A program made the position numbers and the translations under genes. Shown here in pieces: positions 35,460 to 45,647 of a stretch of 64,000 nucleotides of DNA. Source of the stretch: an uncultured Pseudoteredinibacter sp. (GTDB lineage: Bacteria; Pseudomonadota; Gammaproteobacteria; Pseudomonadales; Cellvibrionaceae). The notes beneath the pieces were generated by a model. The model made no database searches. It saw only the letters and a program-made list of their open reading frames with translations, and was not told the origin of the DNA. Numbering within the stretch: the stretch's first letter is position 1; every line of letters starts with the position of its first letter. Where the stretch lies: positions 124,001 to 188,000 of the forward strand of contig NZ_CANMSS010000005.1 in NCBI RefSeq assembly GCF_947500695.1. The letters run 5' to 3'.

Positions 35460-36200
35460 ATGCCCACCAAAGACAAAAAATACAAACGTATATTGCTTAA
35501 ACTCAGCGGCGAAGAGCTGATGGGAGAAGAGGGCTTTGGTATAGACCCCAAAGTGCTGGATAAAATGGCCTTAGAAATTGGTCAGTTAGTTGGTATTGGT
35601 GTTCAAGTTGGTCTGGTAATTGGTGGTGGCAACCTATTCCGCGGTGCAGCGCTAAGTGCTGCTGGCCTTGATCGTGTAACCGGCGACCATATGGGTATGT
35701 TGGCAACGGTCATGAATGCCCTAGCGATGCGAGACGCCCTAGAGCGCTCTGATATTTCCTCACGAGTTATGTCTGCAATTCCAATGAGTGGCGTGGTAGA
35801 TCACTATGATCGCCGTAAAGCCATTCGCTTTCTAGATTCCGGTGAAGTGGTAATATTCTCTGCGGGTACCGGTAATCCATTCTTTACAACCGATTCTGCT
35901 GCGTGTTTGCGCGGAATCGAAGTTGAGGCTGAATTGGTGCTTAAAGCCACCAAGGTAGACGGTGTTTACACGGCCGACCCAATGAAAGATCCTACGGCAA
36001 CCAAATACGATGCCTTGACCTACGATGAGGCTTTAGAGAAGAAGCTTGGGGTAATGGATCTAACGGCAATTTGTCTGTGTCGCGAACATGATATGCCTGT
36101 ACGTGTTTTCCGTATGGATCAAGCTGGCGCCTTAGTTAGCATTGTTCGCGGTGGCAATGAAGGTACTTTAATTCAAGAGACTTTAGATGATGATCAATGA
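35460..36200 (+). CDS. pyrH: UMP kinase
   Basis: Hexameric amino-acid-kinase-fold enzyme that phosphorylates UMP to [23 protein letters not shown] is the N-terminal nucleotide-binding strand and loop; [26 protein letters not shown] (seen here as [15 protein letters not shown]), [16 protein letters not shown] and [14 protein letters not shown] are signature segments. The 246-residue length is typical. It overlaps frr. It lies about 90 bases after the tsf terminator and therefore probably has its own promoter in that gap. Confidence 0.98.
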   Translation: MPTKDKKYKRILLKLSGEELMGEEGFGIDPKVLDKMALEIGQLVGIGVQVGLVIGGGNLFRGAALSAAGLDRVTGDHMGMLATVMNALAMRDALERSDISSRVMSAIPMSGVVDHYDRRKAIRFLDSGEVVIFSAGTGNPFFTTDSAACLRGIEVEAELVLKATKVDGVYTADPMKDPTATKYDALTYDEALEKKLGVMDLTAICLCREHDMPVRVFRMDQAGALVSIVRGGNEGTLIQETLDDDQ

Positions 36201-36747
36201 TATTAAAGCGGATGCTGAAAGCCGCATGCAAAAAAGCTTAGAAGCACTGGCCAGTAATTTCGGTAAGATCCGTACTGGTCGTGCCCACCCAAGTATTCTA
36301 GATTCTGTATCTGTTAACTACTACGGCTCAGATACACCATTGAATCAAGTGGCTAATGTATCTGTTTTGGATGCTCGTACGCTTTCTGTAAGCCCTTGGG
36401 AAAAGCCGATGGTTCCAGAAATCGAAAAGGCCATTATGAAGTCTGACTTGGGTTTGAACCCAGTGACTACCGGTGAGTTGATTCGTGTTCCAATGCCACC
36501 TTTGACCGAAGAAACTCGTAAAGGTTATATCAAGCAAGCTCGCGCTGAAGCGGAGAATGCTCGTATTTCGATTCGTAATATTCGTCGCGATTCTAATGCG
36601 GATGTTAAAGATCTGTTGAAAGAAAAAGAAATCACTGAAGATGACGATCGTCGCGCTCAGGATGATATTCAAAAGATCACTGATAAGTTTGTAGCCGAGG
36701 TGGACAAGGCGCTATCAGTGAAAGAAGCCGATTTGATGGAAATCTAA
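36190..36747 (+). CDS. frr: Ribosome recycling factor
   Basis: Splits post-termination ribosomes with [23 protein letters not shown], then [17 protein letters not shown] and [17 protein letters not shown] match the family, and the C-terminal helix is complete (185 residues). Two adjacent ATG codons at 36187 and 36190 are possible; the second gives MINDI, closest to the usual MI.DI start. The start lies inside the last codons of pyrH, so translation is coupled. Confidence 0.98.
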   Translation: MINDIKADAESRMQKSLEALASNFGKIRTGRAHPSILDSVSVNYYGSDTPLNQVANVSVLDARTLSVSPWEKPMVPEIEKAIMKSDLGLNPVTTGELIRVPMPPLTEETRKGYIKQARAEAENARISIRNIRRDSNADVKDLLKEKEITEDDDRRAQDDIQKITDKFVAEVDKALSVKEADLMEI

Positions 36748-36761
36748 AAGGGCGATTGCAC

Positions 36762-37505
36762 TTGAGTGAGCAAAATTTGCCGCCGGCGTCTCCGCGCCAT
36801 ATTGGCATCATCATGGATGGGAACAATCGCTGGGCTAAACAGCGTGGCATGGGCGGCGGCTCTGGTCATAAGGCTGGAGTCGAAAAGATTCGTGCGGTGT
36901 TGAAAGCCTGCCGAGAGCACAAGGTAGAAGTGCTGACCTTGTTTGCCTTTAGTAGTGAAAATTGGCGCCGTCCTCCGCGTGAGGTAGAGGCGCTAATGAG
37001 TTTGTTTTACTCCTACCTGCGCCGCGAAGCACGTAAGCTTAGCGAGGAGGGGGTGGCGCTGAGAGTAATCGGGCGTCGCGATCGTTTTAGCCCTAAGCTG
37101 CAAGATGCGATTGCAGAAGCGGAGGCGATTGCCCATCAGGGTGAGGCTACCTTAGTGATCGCTGCTGATTACGGTGGTCGCTGGGATATCGCGCAAGCTA
37201 GTAAAAAACTGGCAGAAAAGCTGCAGGCGGGCGAGATTAGCGCTGATCAAATTGATGAAGAAAGCTTGCATCAGCACACTTGCTTGGCCGATTTGCCCGA
37301 GTTGGATTTGTTGATTCGCACTGGTGGAGAGATTCGTATTAGTAACTTTCTACTTTGGCAGTGCTCTTATTCAGAATTGTATTTCAGTGATTGCTTGTGG
37401 CCTGATTTTGGGCCTGAGCAAGTAGACGCTGCGGTAAATGACTTTTATCAACGCCAGCGTCGCTTTGGAAAAACATCTGAACAAGTGCTGGCGGAACAAG
37501 CCTGA
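36762..37505 (+). CDS. uppS: Undecaprenyl diphosphate synthase
   Basis: cis-Prenyltransferase making the C55 lipid carrier for peptidoglycan and O-antigen. HIGIIMDGNNRWAKQRG contains the catalytic Asp and the phosphate loop; GVEKIRAVLKACREHKV, LTLFAFSSENWRRPP and LLIRTGGEIRISNFLLWQ are conserved. Starts are TTG in either case: 36756 lies only three bases from the AAAAGGG ribosome-binding site, whereas TTG 36762 has nine bases, so I prefer the latter. It follows frr after 14 bases. A rare start for an essential gene suggests deliberately low output. Confidence 0.96.
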   Translation: MSEQNLPPASPRHIGIIMDGNNRWAKQRGMGGGSGHKAGVEKIRAVLKACREHKVEVLTLFAFSSENWRRPPREVEALMSLFYSYLRREARKLSEEGVALRVIGRRDRFSPKLQDAIAEAEAIAHQGEATLVIAADYGGRWDIAQASKKLAEKLQAGEISADQIDEESLHQHTCLADLPELDLLIRTGGEIRISNFLLWQCSYSELYFSDCLWPDFGPEQVDAAVNDFYQRQRRFGKTSEQVLAEQA

Positions 37506-37567
37506 TTGCAGGCATTGATAATAAAAACTGATCGATAACAGATCGATTAAATGAATTTGGGGGCCGA

Positions 37568-38395
37568 GTGCTAAAACAACGTATCATCACAGCTATTATT
37601 CTCGCTGTAGTGTTTCTGGCGGCTTTGTTTAAACTGCCTTTGCCTCTCTTCTCGGCTTTTATAGCCACAGTCGTTTTAATTGCGGCTTGGGAGTGGGCCA
37701 ATCTTTCGGGTCTTTCCAAAATCTGGCAACGTACTGCTTATGTTGCCCTAATCGCTTCCATTTTAGCTCTGTCAGCCTTTGTTACCCATAATTTTGACGG
37801 CCATAACGCCGATATATCCAAAGCTATTTTAATGGCAGGATGCCTATGGTGGGCGATAGCGCTACTATGGGTTCAGTCTTACCCCGGTAGTGCGGCGCTA
37901 TGGGGAAGCCGTTGGTTTAAAGCCATTATGGGGATGGCCGTTTTAGTGCCGACATGGCTGGCATTTTCCTATTTGCGCGCTCAAACCTCGGGTGCATGGT
38001 TGATCCTGATTGTTGTTTTAATTGTGGCTTGTGCGGATATCGGCGCTTACTTTTCGGGGAAGGCACTGGGTAAACACAAGTTGGCCCCAGCTGTTAGCCC
38101 TGGTAAGTCTTGGGAGGGCTTTTGGGGTGGTATGTTTAGCTGTGTTTTGTTGGCTGTAACCGTTGCGCTAATGGCTGATGTTTCTTTGCTGCTGACCTTG
38201 GCCATTATTATTCCAGCCGGATTAGCGTCGGTGTTGGGTGATCTGCTTGAAAGTATGGTAAAGCGCCAGCGTGGTATTAAAGATAGCTCACGCCTTTTAC
38301 CGGGGCATGGTGGGGTGCTGGATCGTGTTGATAGCTTGACGGCAGCAGCTCCAGTGTTCGCATTGGCAATGAGCTTGAGCGGCTGGTCGCTATAA
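37568..38395 (+). CDS. cdsA: Phosphatidate cytidylyltransferase
   Basis: Integral membrane enzyme making CDP-diacylglycerol. Its 275 residues have about eight hydrophobic helices starting with [16 protein letters not shown]. The C-terminal signature [20 protein letters not shown] followed by GVLDRVDSL is the CDS family pattern (S-x-x-K-R...K-D...PGHGG..DR.D). Start GTG 37568 with a run of G upstream. It overlaps dxr by one base. Confidence 0.97.
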   Translation: MLKQRIITAIILAVVFLAALFKLPLPLFSAFIATVVLIAAWEWANLSGLSKIWQRTAYVALIASILALSAFVTHNFDGHNADISKAILMAGCLWWAIALLWVQSYPGSAALWGSRWFKAIMGMAVLVPTWLAFSYLRAQTSGAWLILIVVLIVACADIGAYFSGKALGKHKLAPAVSPGKSWEGFWGGMFSCVLLAVTVALMADVSLLLTLAIIIPAGLASVLGDLLESMVKRQRGIKDSSRLLPGHGGVLDRVDSLTAAAPVFALAMSLSGWSL

Positions 38396-39576
38396 TGTCG
38401 AAACCAGAACGTTTAACGATATTGGGGTCTACGGGCTCCATTGGTAAAAGCACTTTAGATGTTGCAGCACGTCATCCCGAAAAATTTCATATCTATGCAC
38501 TTTGTGCAAACCGTAATTGGCAAGCTCTCTTAGAGCAGGTGATCAAGTATCAGCCTGAGCTTGCCGTGCTCTCTGATGAGTCGGCTGCAGGGCAGCTACG
38601 TGACGCCGTTGAAGAGCGTAAACTCAATACCAAGGTGTTGGCCGGTAGGGCCGCATTAGCCGAAGTCTCCGCTGAAGCTGACACAGTTATGGCCGCTATT
38701 GTGGGGGCTGCTGGGCTTTTACCTACATTGGCTGCGGTTAAGGCTGGCAATAAAGTTTTATTGGCGAACAAAGAAAGCTTGGTAATGGCAGGCAGTTTAT
38801 TTATGGACGCCGTGCGACAGCACGAGGCTTTGCTGCTTCCCATCGATAGTGAGCACAATGCTATCTTCCAATGCTTGCCTGAAAATATGAGTAGCCTAGC
38901 GGAAGCCGGGGTTCGTAAGATTTTATTAACTGGCTCTGGCGGTCCCTTTCGAGAAACACCTATTCAAGATTTATCGTCGGTTACAGTGGCGCAAGCCTGC
39001 GCTCATCCGAATTGGTCGATGGGGCAAAAGATTTCTGTCGATTCAGCAACGATGATGAACAAAGGGCTGGAATACATCGAAGCCCGCTGGTTATTTGCCG
39101 CGGATCCAGAGCATATTGATGTGATATTGCATCCACAAAGTGTGGTGCACTCTATGGTGCAATACAACGATGGCTCGGTGCTAGCTCAGCTAGGGCAGCC
39201 GGATATGCGCACCCCTATCGCTCATGCCATGGCATGGCCAGAGCGCATTGAGTCGGGCGTAGAGAGCTTGGATTTTACCTGTCTGGGAGAGCTAAGTTTT
39301 TCTGCCCCGGATCTGCAGCGTTTCCCTTGCTTGGGCTTGGCTATTGAAGCCAGTAAAGCTGGAGGTAGTGCAGCCGCTTGTCTTAATGCTGCTAATGAAG
39401 AGGCTGTCGAGGCTTTCTTGTCCGAACGAATAGGCTTTATTGACATCGCAAGAATCAACCGTGAAGTTTTGGAGCAACACTCGGTAATCGAAGTACACAG
39501 TATAGATGCTGTATTAGCTGTCGATGCGCAGGCGCGTCAAAGTGCGCAGCAATTAATTCGAACTTTGGCGTGCTAG
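38395..39576 (+). CDS. dxr: 1-deoxy-D-xylulose 5-phosphate reductoisomerase
   Basis: Second enzyme of the MEP isoprenoid pathway, supplying the precursors for uppS. The NADPH loop is [29 protein letters not shown] (here [12 protein letters not shown]), [13 protein letters not shown] with metal ligands, [30 protein letters not shown] and [10 protein letters not shown] are all present. 393 residues, ATG overlapping the cdsA stop by one base. Confidence 0.98.
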   Translation: MSKPERLTILGSTGSIGKSTLDVAARHPEKFHIYALCANRNWQALLEQVIKYQPELAVLSDESAAGQLRDAVEERKLNTKVLAGRAALAEVSAEADTVMAAIVGAAGLLPTLAAVKAGNKVLLANKESLVMAGSLFMDAVRQHEALLLPIDSEHNAIFQCLPENMSSLAEAGVRKILLTGSGGPFRETPIQDLSSVTVAQACAHPNWSMGQKISVDSATMMNKGLEYIEARWLFAADPEHIDVILHPQSVVHSMVQYNDGSVLAQLGQPDMRTPIAHAMAWPERIESGVESLDFTCLGELSFSAPDLQRFPCLGLAIEASKAGGSAAACLNAANEEAVEAFLSERIGFIDIARINREVLEQHSVIEVHSIDAVLAVDAQARQSAQQLIRTLAC

Positions 39577-39598
39577 GTCGCTTAGAGGGGAAAATCAC

Positions 39599-40957
39599 TT
39601 GAGTTTTATTGCAACCGTATTTTGGTTTATCTTGGCCCTCGGGGTGCTGGTAACGGTTCATGAGTTCGGACACTACTATGTGGCTCGCCGTTGTGGTGTG
39701 AAGGTTCTGCGCTTCTCAGTTGGTTTCGGCAAGGTTTTGTATAGCTGGCGCAACAAAGAGGGCACTGAGTTTGCTTTGGCCGCATTGCCGCTCGGTGGCT
39801 ATGTAAAAATGCTTGATGAGCGTGAAGGTGAAGTTGCTGAGCATGAAAAGCACCTAGCGTTTACTCAAAAGCCTGTCTTAAGCCGAATTGCCGTGGTTGT
39901 TGCCGGCCCAGTCGCTAACTTCATCTTGGCTATCTTATTGTATTGGTTTCTTACTCTGCCGGGTTACAGCGAGCTAACAGCCGTGGTTGGAAAGGTCGAA
40001 CCTGGTTCCGTCGCTGCAGAGGCTGGTCTTGAGCCAGGCCAGCGAATTATCGCTGTAGACAGTCAGCCAACCGCTACCCGCCAAGAATTTGTACAGCAGC
40101 TGCTGAATCGCTTAGGGGAAAGCGGTGAAATACTGTTCCGTGTCCAATACCCAGATTCAGATCTAAGCTATGACTCGGTGGGTGAACTCAATGAGTGGCT
40201 GCGCGGTGATGCGGAGCCCAGCCCTATCGCTGGTTTGGGGATAACGCTTTTCTACCCGCCGATAGCGATGGATCTAAGTTACATACAAGCTGATAGCCCA
40301 GCGGCAAAAGCTGGCTTAAAGGTGGGAGATAAGCTGGTAGCGGCCGACGGAAAGACCGTTGAAGATTGGGATTGGTGGGTTGAATATGTAAAAGCCAGGG
40401 CCAATCAACGTTTTAGGCTGAGCTATGAACGCGACGGTGAGTTGATCGATACAAGCATTACACCAGCGGCGATAACTCTAGATGACGGCAGCGTAATTGG
40501 CCGTGTAGGGGTTAGGGCCAGTCAAACTCCATGGCCCAAAGACATGATTATCAAGCGCCAATATGGCTTTGTGCAGTCTTTTGTCGTGGCTGTGGATAAA
40601 ACTTGGGAACAATCCAAATTTGTACTTGTCTCTTTGAAGAAGCTGATTGTTGGGCAAATATCCACGAAAAACTTGAGCGGACCTCTTACCATTGCTAAAG
40701 TGGCGGGCGATTCGGCCAAGGCGGGCTGGCAGCAATTTATCACCTTGCTGGCATTGCTAAGTGTATTTCTCGGGGTTATGAACCTGTTGCCGATTCCGGT
40801 TCTGGATGGCGGCCATCTGCTCTATTACGTGATCGAGCTGGTAAAAGGGAGTCCTTTACCAGAGCGAGTGCAGTTATGGGGTTACCAGATCGGCATGGTT
40901 ATGGTGCTTTGCATCATGTGTGTAGCGTTGTACAACGACGTTATGCGTTTGTTTTAA
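39599..40957 (+). CDS. rseP: Site-2 protease RseP
   Basis: Intramembrane zinc metalloprotease that cleaves the anti-sigma factor RseA after DegS, releasing sigma E. HEFGH at residues 21-25 and LDGGH near 402 are the zinc and catalytic motifs, in the first and a later membrane helix. Two PDZ-like domains lie between (VGKVEPGSVAAEAGLEPGQR and IQADSPAAKAGLKVGDK). Start TTG 39599 with GAGGGG eight bases upstream, giving MSFIATVFWF. It follows dxr by 22 bases and precedes bamA, the conserved envelope cluster order. Confidence 0.97.
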   Translation: MSFIATVFWFILALGVLVTVHEFGHYYVARRCGVKVLRFSVGFGKVLYSWRNKEGTEFALAALPLGGYVKMLDEREGEVAEHEKHLAFTQKPVLSRIAVVVAGPVANFILAILLYWFLTLPGYSELTAVVGKVEPGSVAAEAGLEPGQRIIAVDSQPTATRQEFVQQLLNRLGESGEILFRVQYPDSDLSYDSVGELNEWLRGDAEPSPIAGLGITLFYPPIAMDLSYIQADSPAAKAGLKVGDKLVAADGKTVEDWDWWVEYVKARANQRFRLSYERDGELIDTSITPAAITLDDGSVIGRVGVRASQTPWPKDMIIKRQYGFVQSFVVAVDKTWEQSKFVLVSLKKLIVGQISTKNLSGPLTIAKVAGDSAKAGWQQFITLLALLSVFLGVMNLLPIPVLDGGHLLYYVIELVKGSPLPERVQLWGYQIGMVMVLCIMCVALYNDVMRLF

Positions 40958-41067
40958 CATTGCTTGTTAAAGACCGATTGTTTAAAGACCAATCAAGTGG
41001 GTACATGAACTAAGGCTAGGGCACTGGCTTTGGTGTAAATATAAAGAGCTAAGCTCAACACTAATTA

Positions 41068-43689
41068 ATGATTAAGCATAATATGAAGCGTATCAGAGAC
41101 CTTATTCTTATCTTCACCTTACTGCCAGCATTGGCATATGCCCAAGCATTTCGGGTGAATGACATTCGCCTAGAGGGGCTGCAGCGCGTTTCAGCGGGTA
41201 CTGTATTTGCTTCCTTGCCTATTCAAATTGGTGAAGAATTAGACAGCTTGGCTATTCAAAATGCGACCCGAGCCTTGTTTAAAACTGGCTACTTTGCGGA
41301 TATTCAAATTGGTCGTGATGGCAATGTACTCGTGGTAAGCGTGGTAGAGCGCCCTGCGATTAGTGAGATTGCCATCGAGGGTAACAAAGCCATTAAAACT
41401 GAAGATTTGATGAAGGGCTTAAATGATAACGGCCTAGCGGAAGGCCAGATCTTCAAGCGAGCTACTTTGGAAGGTTTGACCCAAGAGTTGCGCCGCCAAT
41501 ATGTTGCCCAAGGACGATACAGCGCCGACGTAGAGGCAACGGTTGTCGATTTACCTCGTAACCAAGTTAAGTTGCAAATTGATGTGGACGAAGGCGATGT
41601 AGCCTCTATTAAGCATATCAATATCGTAGGCAACACGGCATTTGATGATGAAGAGCTAAGGGATCTGTTTGAGTTGAAAACCACCGGCTGGTTTTCTTGG
41701 ATCACCAGCGACGACCGTTATGCCAAAGAGAAGCTGGGTGGGGATATTGAGCGCCTAGAAAGTTTCTATCTTGATCGCGGTTATCTTAAGTTTGAGATCG
41801 ACTCTACTCAGGTGAGTTTGAGCCCCAACAAAGAAGCCGTATTCATTACGGTAAACATCAATGAAGGTGATGTTTATGAAGTCAGTGAAGTTGAGCTGGC
41901 GGGTGACCCAATTTTACCTGAAGAAGAGATGCGCGGCCTATTATTGATGCGCCAAGGTCAAAAGTTCTCTCAGGTATTAATGACCACTACCGAAGAGTAC
42001 ATGACCAAGCGTTTAGGTAACGAAGGCTATACATTCGCCGAAGTTAAAGGCATGCCTGATATTGACGAAGACACTGGTAAAGTAAAAATTACCTTCTTTA
42101 TCGACCCAGGCAAACGTGCCTACGTTAACCGAATCGAATTTCGTGGTAATACCACCACGGCAGATAATGTTCTACGTCGTGAAATGCGCCAGATGGAAGG
42201 TGCTTCTGCATCATCTCTTCGAATAGAGCAATCTAAGGTTCGCCTTGAGCGTTTAGGCTTCTTTAAAGAAGTTAAAGTGGATACCAAAGAGGTTCCTGGC
42301 TCGGCAGACTTAGTGGATGTTGAGTACACGGTTGAAGAGCAGCCTTCTGGTAGCGTGGGTGCGAGTGTTGGTTATGCCCAGGGTTCTGGCCTAGTTTTAG
42401 GAGCCAATGTCCAGCAGGATAACTGGTTAGGTACTGGTAAGCGTGTTGGCTTTAATGTTAGCCGCAGTAGTTACCAGACTGCGTATAGCTTCAACTATAC
42501 CGATCCATATTTCACTCCAGACGGTGTAAGCCGTGGCTTTAACGTCTTTTATCAGTCACGTGATTATTCTCGAATCAATGTATCCAGTTACTCAACTGAC
42601 AGCTTTGGTGCCAGCGTAAACTTTGGTTATCCAATTTCTGAGATCGAGAGAATTGGCTTTAATATTGGTTATCAAAACTTATCGATTGAGACCGGGCCAT
42701 TTGCTGTACAGGAAATTATTGGCAGTCCGCGTCGAGTAAACAACGCAGTGGATCAGTATTTGACACAAGCTGATGCGGATAAGATTGCCGAGATTTTGAG
42801 TACCTCACCTCTAGTTGAGTATGACTATGCCAATAGCTTGAGTGATGCTACAGATCTATTGGATGCTCAATCACCGAGCGGTTTTATCGATGAAAATGGT
42901 GACGAATTTAATTTGGTAACCACTTCGGTAAACTGGGCTAAGTCCACCTTAAACCGAGGTCGTTTGGCTACCCGTGGTGTTTCTCAGAGATTGTCTCTTG
43001 AAGTATCCTTACCAGGTGGTGACCTTGAGTACTATAAGCTGAACTATACCGCGCAGTATTATCGCCCGATTACCAATAGCTTAACTTTACGCCTGCGTAC
43101 TCGTTTAGGTTATGCGGATTCTTACGGAGACACCACTGAGTTGCCATTCTTCCAACATTACTATGCTGGTGGCTTTGGCTCGGTTCGAGGCTTTAAACGT
43201 AATACCCTTGGTCCGCAGAGTACACCTGCAGAGGTGTATCAAACTCAATATGCAACTTGGAACGATACAAACGGCGATGGTATTCGAAATACCAATGAGG
43301 TTTCCAATCTTGCATACGTTATTAATGCAGATGGTGAGCTGATTACTACCCAATTAAACAACAACTCTGATCGCAATAACCCCTTTGGTGGTAATATTTT
43401 GATCGAGGGAAGTGCAGAGGTCTTGTTCCCGCTGCCGTTTATTAAGGATCAGCGTTCATTGCAGTCGGCCTTCTTTATTGATGCGGGTAACGTATTTGAT
43501 ACTGAATGTGGTTCAAGTCAGCAAAACTGCTTTGATGTTGATATAAGCAAACTAAGTGCTTCAGTCGGTATCGGTGTTACTTGGATTTCGGGTTTTGGTC
43601 CTTTAACCTTTAGTATCGCTAAGCCGATTCGCGAAAATGAATTTGATGAAACCGAGTTCTTCCAGTTCTCATTGGGTACTCAGTTTTAA
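41068..43689 (+). CDS. bamA: Outer membrane protein assembly factor BamA
   Basis: Central Omp85-family subunit of the BAM complex. Signal peptide (about 1-25, ending LAYA before QAFRVNDI), five POTRA domains (about 25-425; repeats such as ISEIAIEGNKAIKTEDL, IKHINIVGNTAFDDEEL, VNRIEFRGNTTTADNVL) and a 16-strand barrel that ends in FFQFSLGTQF with C-terminal Phe. FYAGGFGSVRGF-type loop 6 is seen as YYAGGFGSVRGFKRNTLG with the conserved VRGF. At 873 residues it is slightly longer than E. coli BamA (810), mainly from a barrel insertion around 43201-43380 (NDTNGDGIRNTNEV). ATG 41083 is an alternative start. Confidence 0.97.
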   Translation: MIKHNMKRIRDLILIFTLLPALAYAQAFRVNDIRLEGLQRVSAGTVFASLPIQIGEELDSLAIQNATRALFKTGYFADIQIGRDGNVLVVSVVERPAISEIAIEGNKAIKTEDLMKGLNDNGLAEGQIFKRATLEGLTQELRRQYVAQGRYSADVEATVVDLPRNQVKLQIDVDEGDVASIKHINIVGNTAFDDEELRDLFELKTTGWFSWITSDDRYAKEKLGGDIERLESFYLDRGYLKFEIDSTQVSLSPNKEAVFITVNINEGDVYEVSEVELAGDPILPEEEMRGLLLMRQGQKFSQVLMTTTEEYMTKRLGNEGYTFAEVKGMPDIDEDTGKVKITFFIDPGKRAYVNRIEFRGNTTTADNVLRREMRQMEGASASSLRIEQSKVRLERLGFFKEVKVDTKEVPGSADLVDVEYTVEEQPSGSVGASVGYAQGSGLVLGANVQQDNWLGTGKRVGFNVSRSSYQTAYSFNYTDPYFTPDGVSRGFNVFYQSRDYSRINVSSYSTDSFGASVNFGYPISEIERIGFNIGYQNLSIETGPFAVQEIIGSPRRVNNAVDQYLTQADADKIAEILSTSPLVEYDYANSLSDATDLLDAQSPSGFIDENGDEFNLVTTSVNWAKSTLNRGRLATRGVSQRLSLEVSLPGGDLEYYKLNYTAQYYRPITNSLTLRLRTRLGYADSYGDTTELPFFQHYYAGGFGSVRGFKRNTLGPQSTPAEVYQTQYATWNDTNGDGIRNTNEVSNLAYVINADGELITTQLNNNSDRNNPFGGNILIEGSAEVLFPLPFIKDQRSLQSAFFIDAGNVFDTECGSSQQNCFDVDISKLSASVGIGVTWISGFGPLTFSIAKPIRENEFDETEFFQFSLGTQF

Positions 43690-43692
43690 TCA

Positions 43693-43733
43693 CACGGCTG
43701 TGCATTTGCCAGTCAATAACAACAGCAGCCGTG
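43693..43733 (+). promoter_or_regulatory. Inverted repeat in the bamA-skp gap
   Basis: CACGGCTG (43693-43700) pairs with CAGCCGTG (43726-43733) over a 25-base loop, just after bamA. Without a T tract it is unlikely to stop transcription; it may stabilise the mRNA end or reduce read-through. Confidence 0.3.
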
Positions 43734-43742
43734 CTGCATAGA

Positions 43743-43759
43743 TTAACCGTAACGGTTAA
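43743..43759. promoter_or_regulatory. 17-base palindrome upstream of skp
   Basis: TTAACCGT-A-ACGGTTAA is a perfect inverted repeat with one central base, ending six bases before the GGAG of skp. It could be an operator or an mRNA hairpin that limits access to the ribosome-binding site. No known site is recognised. Confidence 0.4.
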
Positions 43760-43775
43760 ATATTGGAGATAGATA

Positions 43776-44288
43776 GTGAAAAACATGAAGATCGCTTTGG
43801 CTTTTGTCGCAGCCGTATTGTTCTCAAACGTGACCCTGGCCCAAGGCAAAATTGGTGTAATGGATTTGCAGACGGCAATCCTACGCAGCGAAGCTGCTCA
43901 GAAAGAGCTTAAAGCGTTAAGTGCTAAGCCCGAGTATTTGGCTCTGACTTCACAAGCTGAAACTTTAAACTCTGAAATGAAAGCGCTATACGAAGAAATG
44001 CAAACCAAAGGTTTGACCTGGTCAGATGAGCGTAAAGCAAAGCAGGCTAAGGAAATTGAATACAAGCGTGCAGATCAGCAGTTGCTTGCTAAGAAGTTGC
44101 AGCAAGAGCAAAACGAGATCTACCAAAAGCTATTCAGTAAGTATGGTAAGCAGGCTAACGATATTGCCAAAGAGATCATCAAAACTGGCGGTTATGGTTT
44201 GGTATTGAACCCGCAGTCTGTACTTCATGCTGATACCGGTTATGATATTACCTCTCAGATTACCGATCGCCTAAACAAGGCTAAGTAA
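43776..44288 (+). CDS. skp: Periplasmic chaperone Skp (OmpH)
   Basis: Trimeric periplasmic chaperone for unfolded outer-membrane proteins, delivering them to BAM. Signal peptide MKNMKIALAFVAAVLFSNVTLA, then KIGVMDLQTAILRSEAAQKE as the body strand and helix, long charged coiled-coil tentacles (about 45-115) and the closing IIKTGGYGLVLNPQSVLHAD strand. Start GTG 43776 with GGAG seven bases upstream; ATG 43785 is too far from it. 170 residues is standard. It is followed by a strong terminator, so lpxD onward is likely transcribed separately. Confidence 0.94.
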   Translation: MKNMKIALAFVAAVLFSNVTLAQGKIGVMDLQTAILRSEAAQKELKALSAKPEYLALTSQAETLNSEMKALYEEMQTKGLTWSDERKAKQAKEIEYKRADQQLLAKKLQQEQNEIYQKLFSKYGKQANDIAKEIIKTGGYGLVLNPQSVLHADTGYDITSQITDRLNKAK

Positions 44289-44314
44289 TCTCCAAGCCCT
44301 TTTAAATGAGGGCC

Positions 44315-44354
44315 AAAAAAGCTGCATCAGCAAAAGCTGCATGCGGCTTTTTTT
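44315..44354 (+). terminator. Intrinsic terminator after skp
   Basis: AAAAAAGCTGCAT pairs with ATGCGGCTTTTTT (one G-U) over a 13-base loop and is followed by T residues. It is the clearest terminator of the window. Confidence 0.85.
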
Positions 44355-44499
44355 ATGGCTGTTTGGCTCGGACTTCTGGGGCTTATAGTTAAGGCGTTAG
44401 CTCCCGCTAAAACTGAGCAGTCGAATGCTAGAATATCGTAAAGCCAAGCCTAATTTGTTATGGTTCAATATTAAATTTAAGTAGAGTAGGGAAAGCCCA

Positions 44500-45549
44500 G
44501 TGGCGAACAATCAAACTTTCACCTTGCAAGAGCTACTTAACCACCTGCTGAGCGTGTTACCGGAAAATTTGTACGTGGAGCTGCAGGGGGCTGATCAAAG
44601 CTTGCAGATTAGAGCAATGGCTACATTGCAGACTGCCCAAGCGGATGAAATCAGCTTTTTAGCCAACCCAAACTATCGTAAATATCTTGCCAGCAGTGAT
44701 GCCGCTGCCGTTATATTGCACCCCAATGAAGTTGAGCATTTCAGTGGTCCTAAAATTGTCTGTGCACAGCCCTATATCGCCTTTGCAGTATTAACCTCTC
44801 TATTCAAGCGCTCACCGGCTCAGAGCCAGGGTGTCCACTCTAGTGCCGTAGTGGATGCGAGCGCTGAGGTAGATAACAGTGCTTGGGTTGGGCCAAATTG
44901 TGTCGTGCAAGCTGGTGCTCAAATTGGAGCTAATAGCTGTTTGGAGGCGGGAGTGTTTATTGGCGAGGATGTGCATATAGGCCAAGATTGTCGCCTACAT
45001 TCCAATGTCAGTATCGAGGCCGCCGTTTGTATGGGCGATCGGGTAGAGATCCATAACAACACAGTAATTGGATCAGAGGGATTTGGATTTGCTCCAACCG
45101 GTGAGGGTTGGTTAAAAGTCCATCAGTTAGGCAGTGTGCTAATTGGCGATGATGTAGAAATCGGTGCATCTACGACGATCGATCGTGGGGCTTTGGACAA
45201 TACCGTCATTAGTGATGGTGTAAAGATCGATAATCAGGTGCAAATTGCGCATAATGTTCGAATTGGAGAGCATAGCGCTATTGCTGCTTGTGTTGGTATT
45301 TCCGGCAGCGCCGTTATCGGCAAGCATTGCACCTTAGCGGGCGGAGTTGGCTTGGTTGGGCATATCGAGTTGGCGGATAAAGTACATATTACCGGCATGA
45401 CGATGGTGACAAAGTCTATTACCGAAGCTGGCTCATACTCTTCAGGGACGCCAATGATGCCTACAGAGAAATGGCGCCGCAGTGCGGTGCGGTTTTCCCA
45501 GCTTGATAAATTGGCTGGAACCGTTAGGACATTGAACAAGGATAAGTAA
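44500..45549 (+). CDS. lpxD: UDP-3-O-acylglucosamine N-acyltransferase LpxD
   Basis: Third enzyme of lipid A synthesis, adding the N-linked hydroxyacyl chain. N-terminal uridine-binding domain (ADEISFLANPNYRKYL) followed by a left-handed beta-helix of hexapeptide repeats (VGPNCVVQAGAQIGANSCLE, IGEDVHIGQDCRLHSN) and catalytic-region IHNNTVIGSEGFGFAPTGEG; GASTTIDRGALDNTVI and IAHNVRIGEHSAIAACVGISG are signatures. Start GTG 44500 with TAGGGA eight bases upstream. 349 residues is normal. Confidence 0.97.
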   Translation: MANNQTFTLQELLNHLLSVLPENLYVELQGADQSLQIRAMATLQTAQADEISFLANPNYRKYLASSDAAAVILHPNEVEHFSGPKIVCAQPYIAFAVLTSLFKRSPAQSQGVHSSAVVDASAEVDNSAWVGPNCVVQAGAQIGANSCLEAGVFIGEDVHIGQDCRLHSNVSIEAAVCMGDRVEIHNNTVIGSEGFGFAPTGEGWLKVHQLGSVLIGDDVEIGASTTIDRGALDNTVISDGVKIDNQVQIAHNVRIGEHSAIAACVGISGSAVIGKHCTLAGGVGLVGHIELADKVHITGMTMVTKSITEAGSYSSGTPMMPTEKWRRSAVRFSQLDKLAGTVRTLNKDK

Positions 45550-45647
45550 AAGCTCGAATTGTCATAATCTGGCAATAGCATGGGCTTGCAAAACTGACAG
45601 CGATTGCTGTCATTGCTTTTAAGCTGAGTACCTTAGGAAGTGAATAC

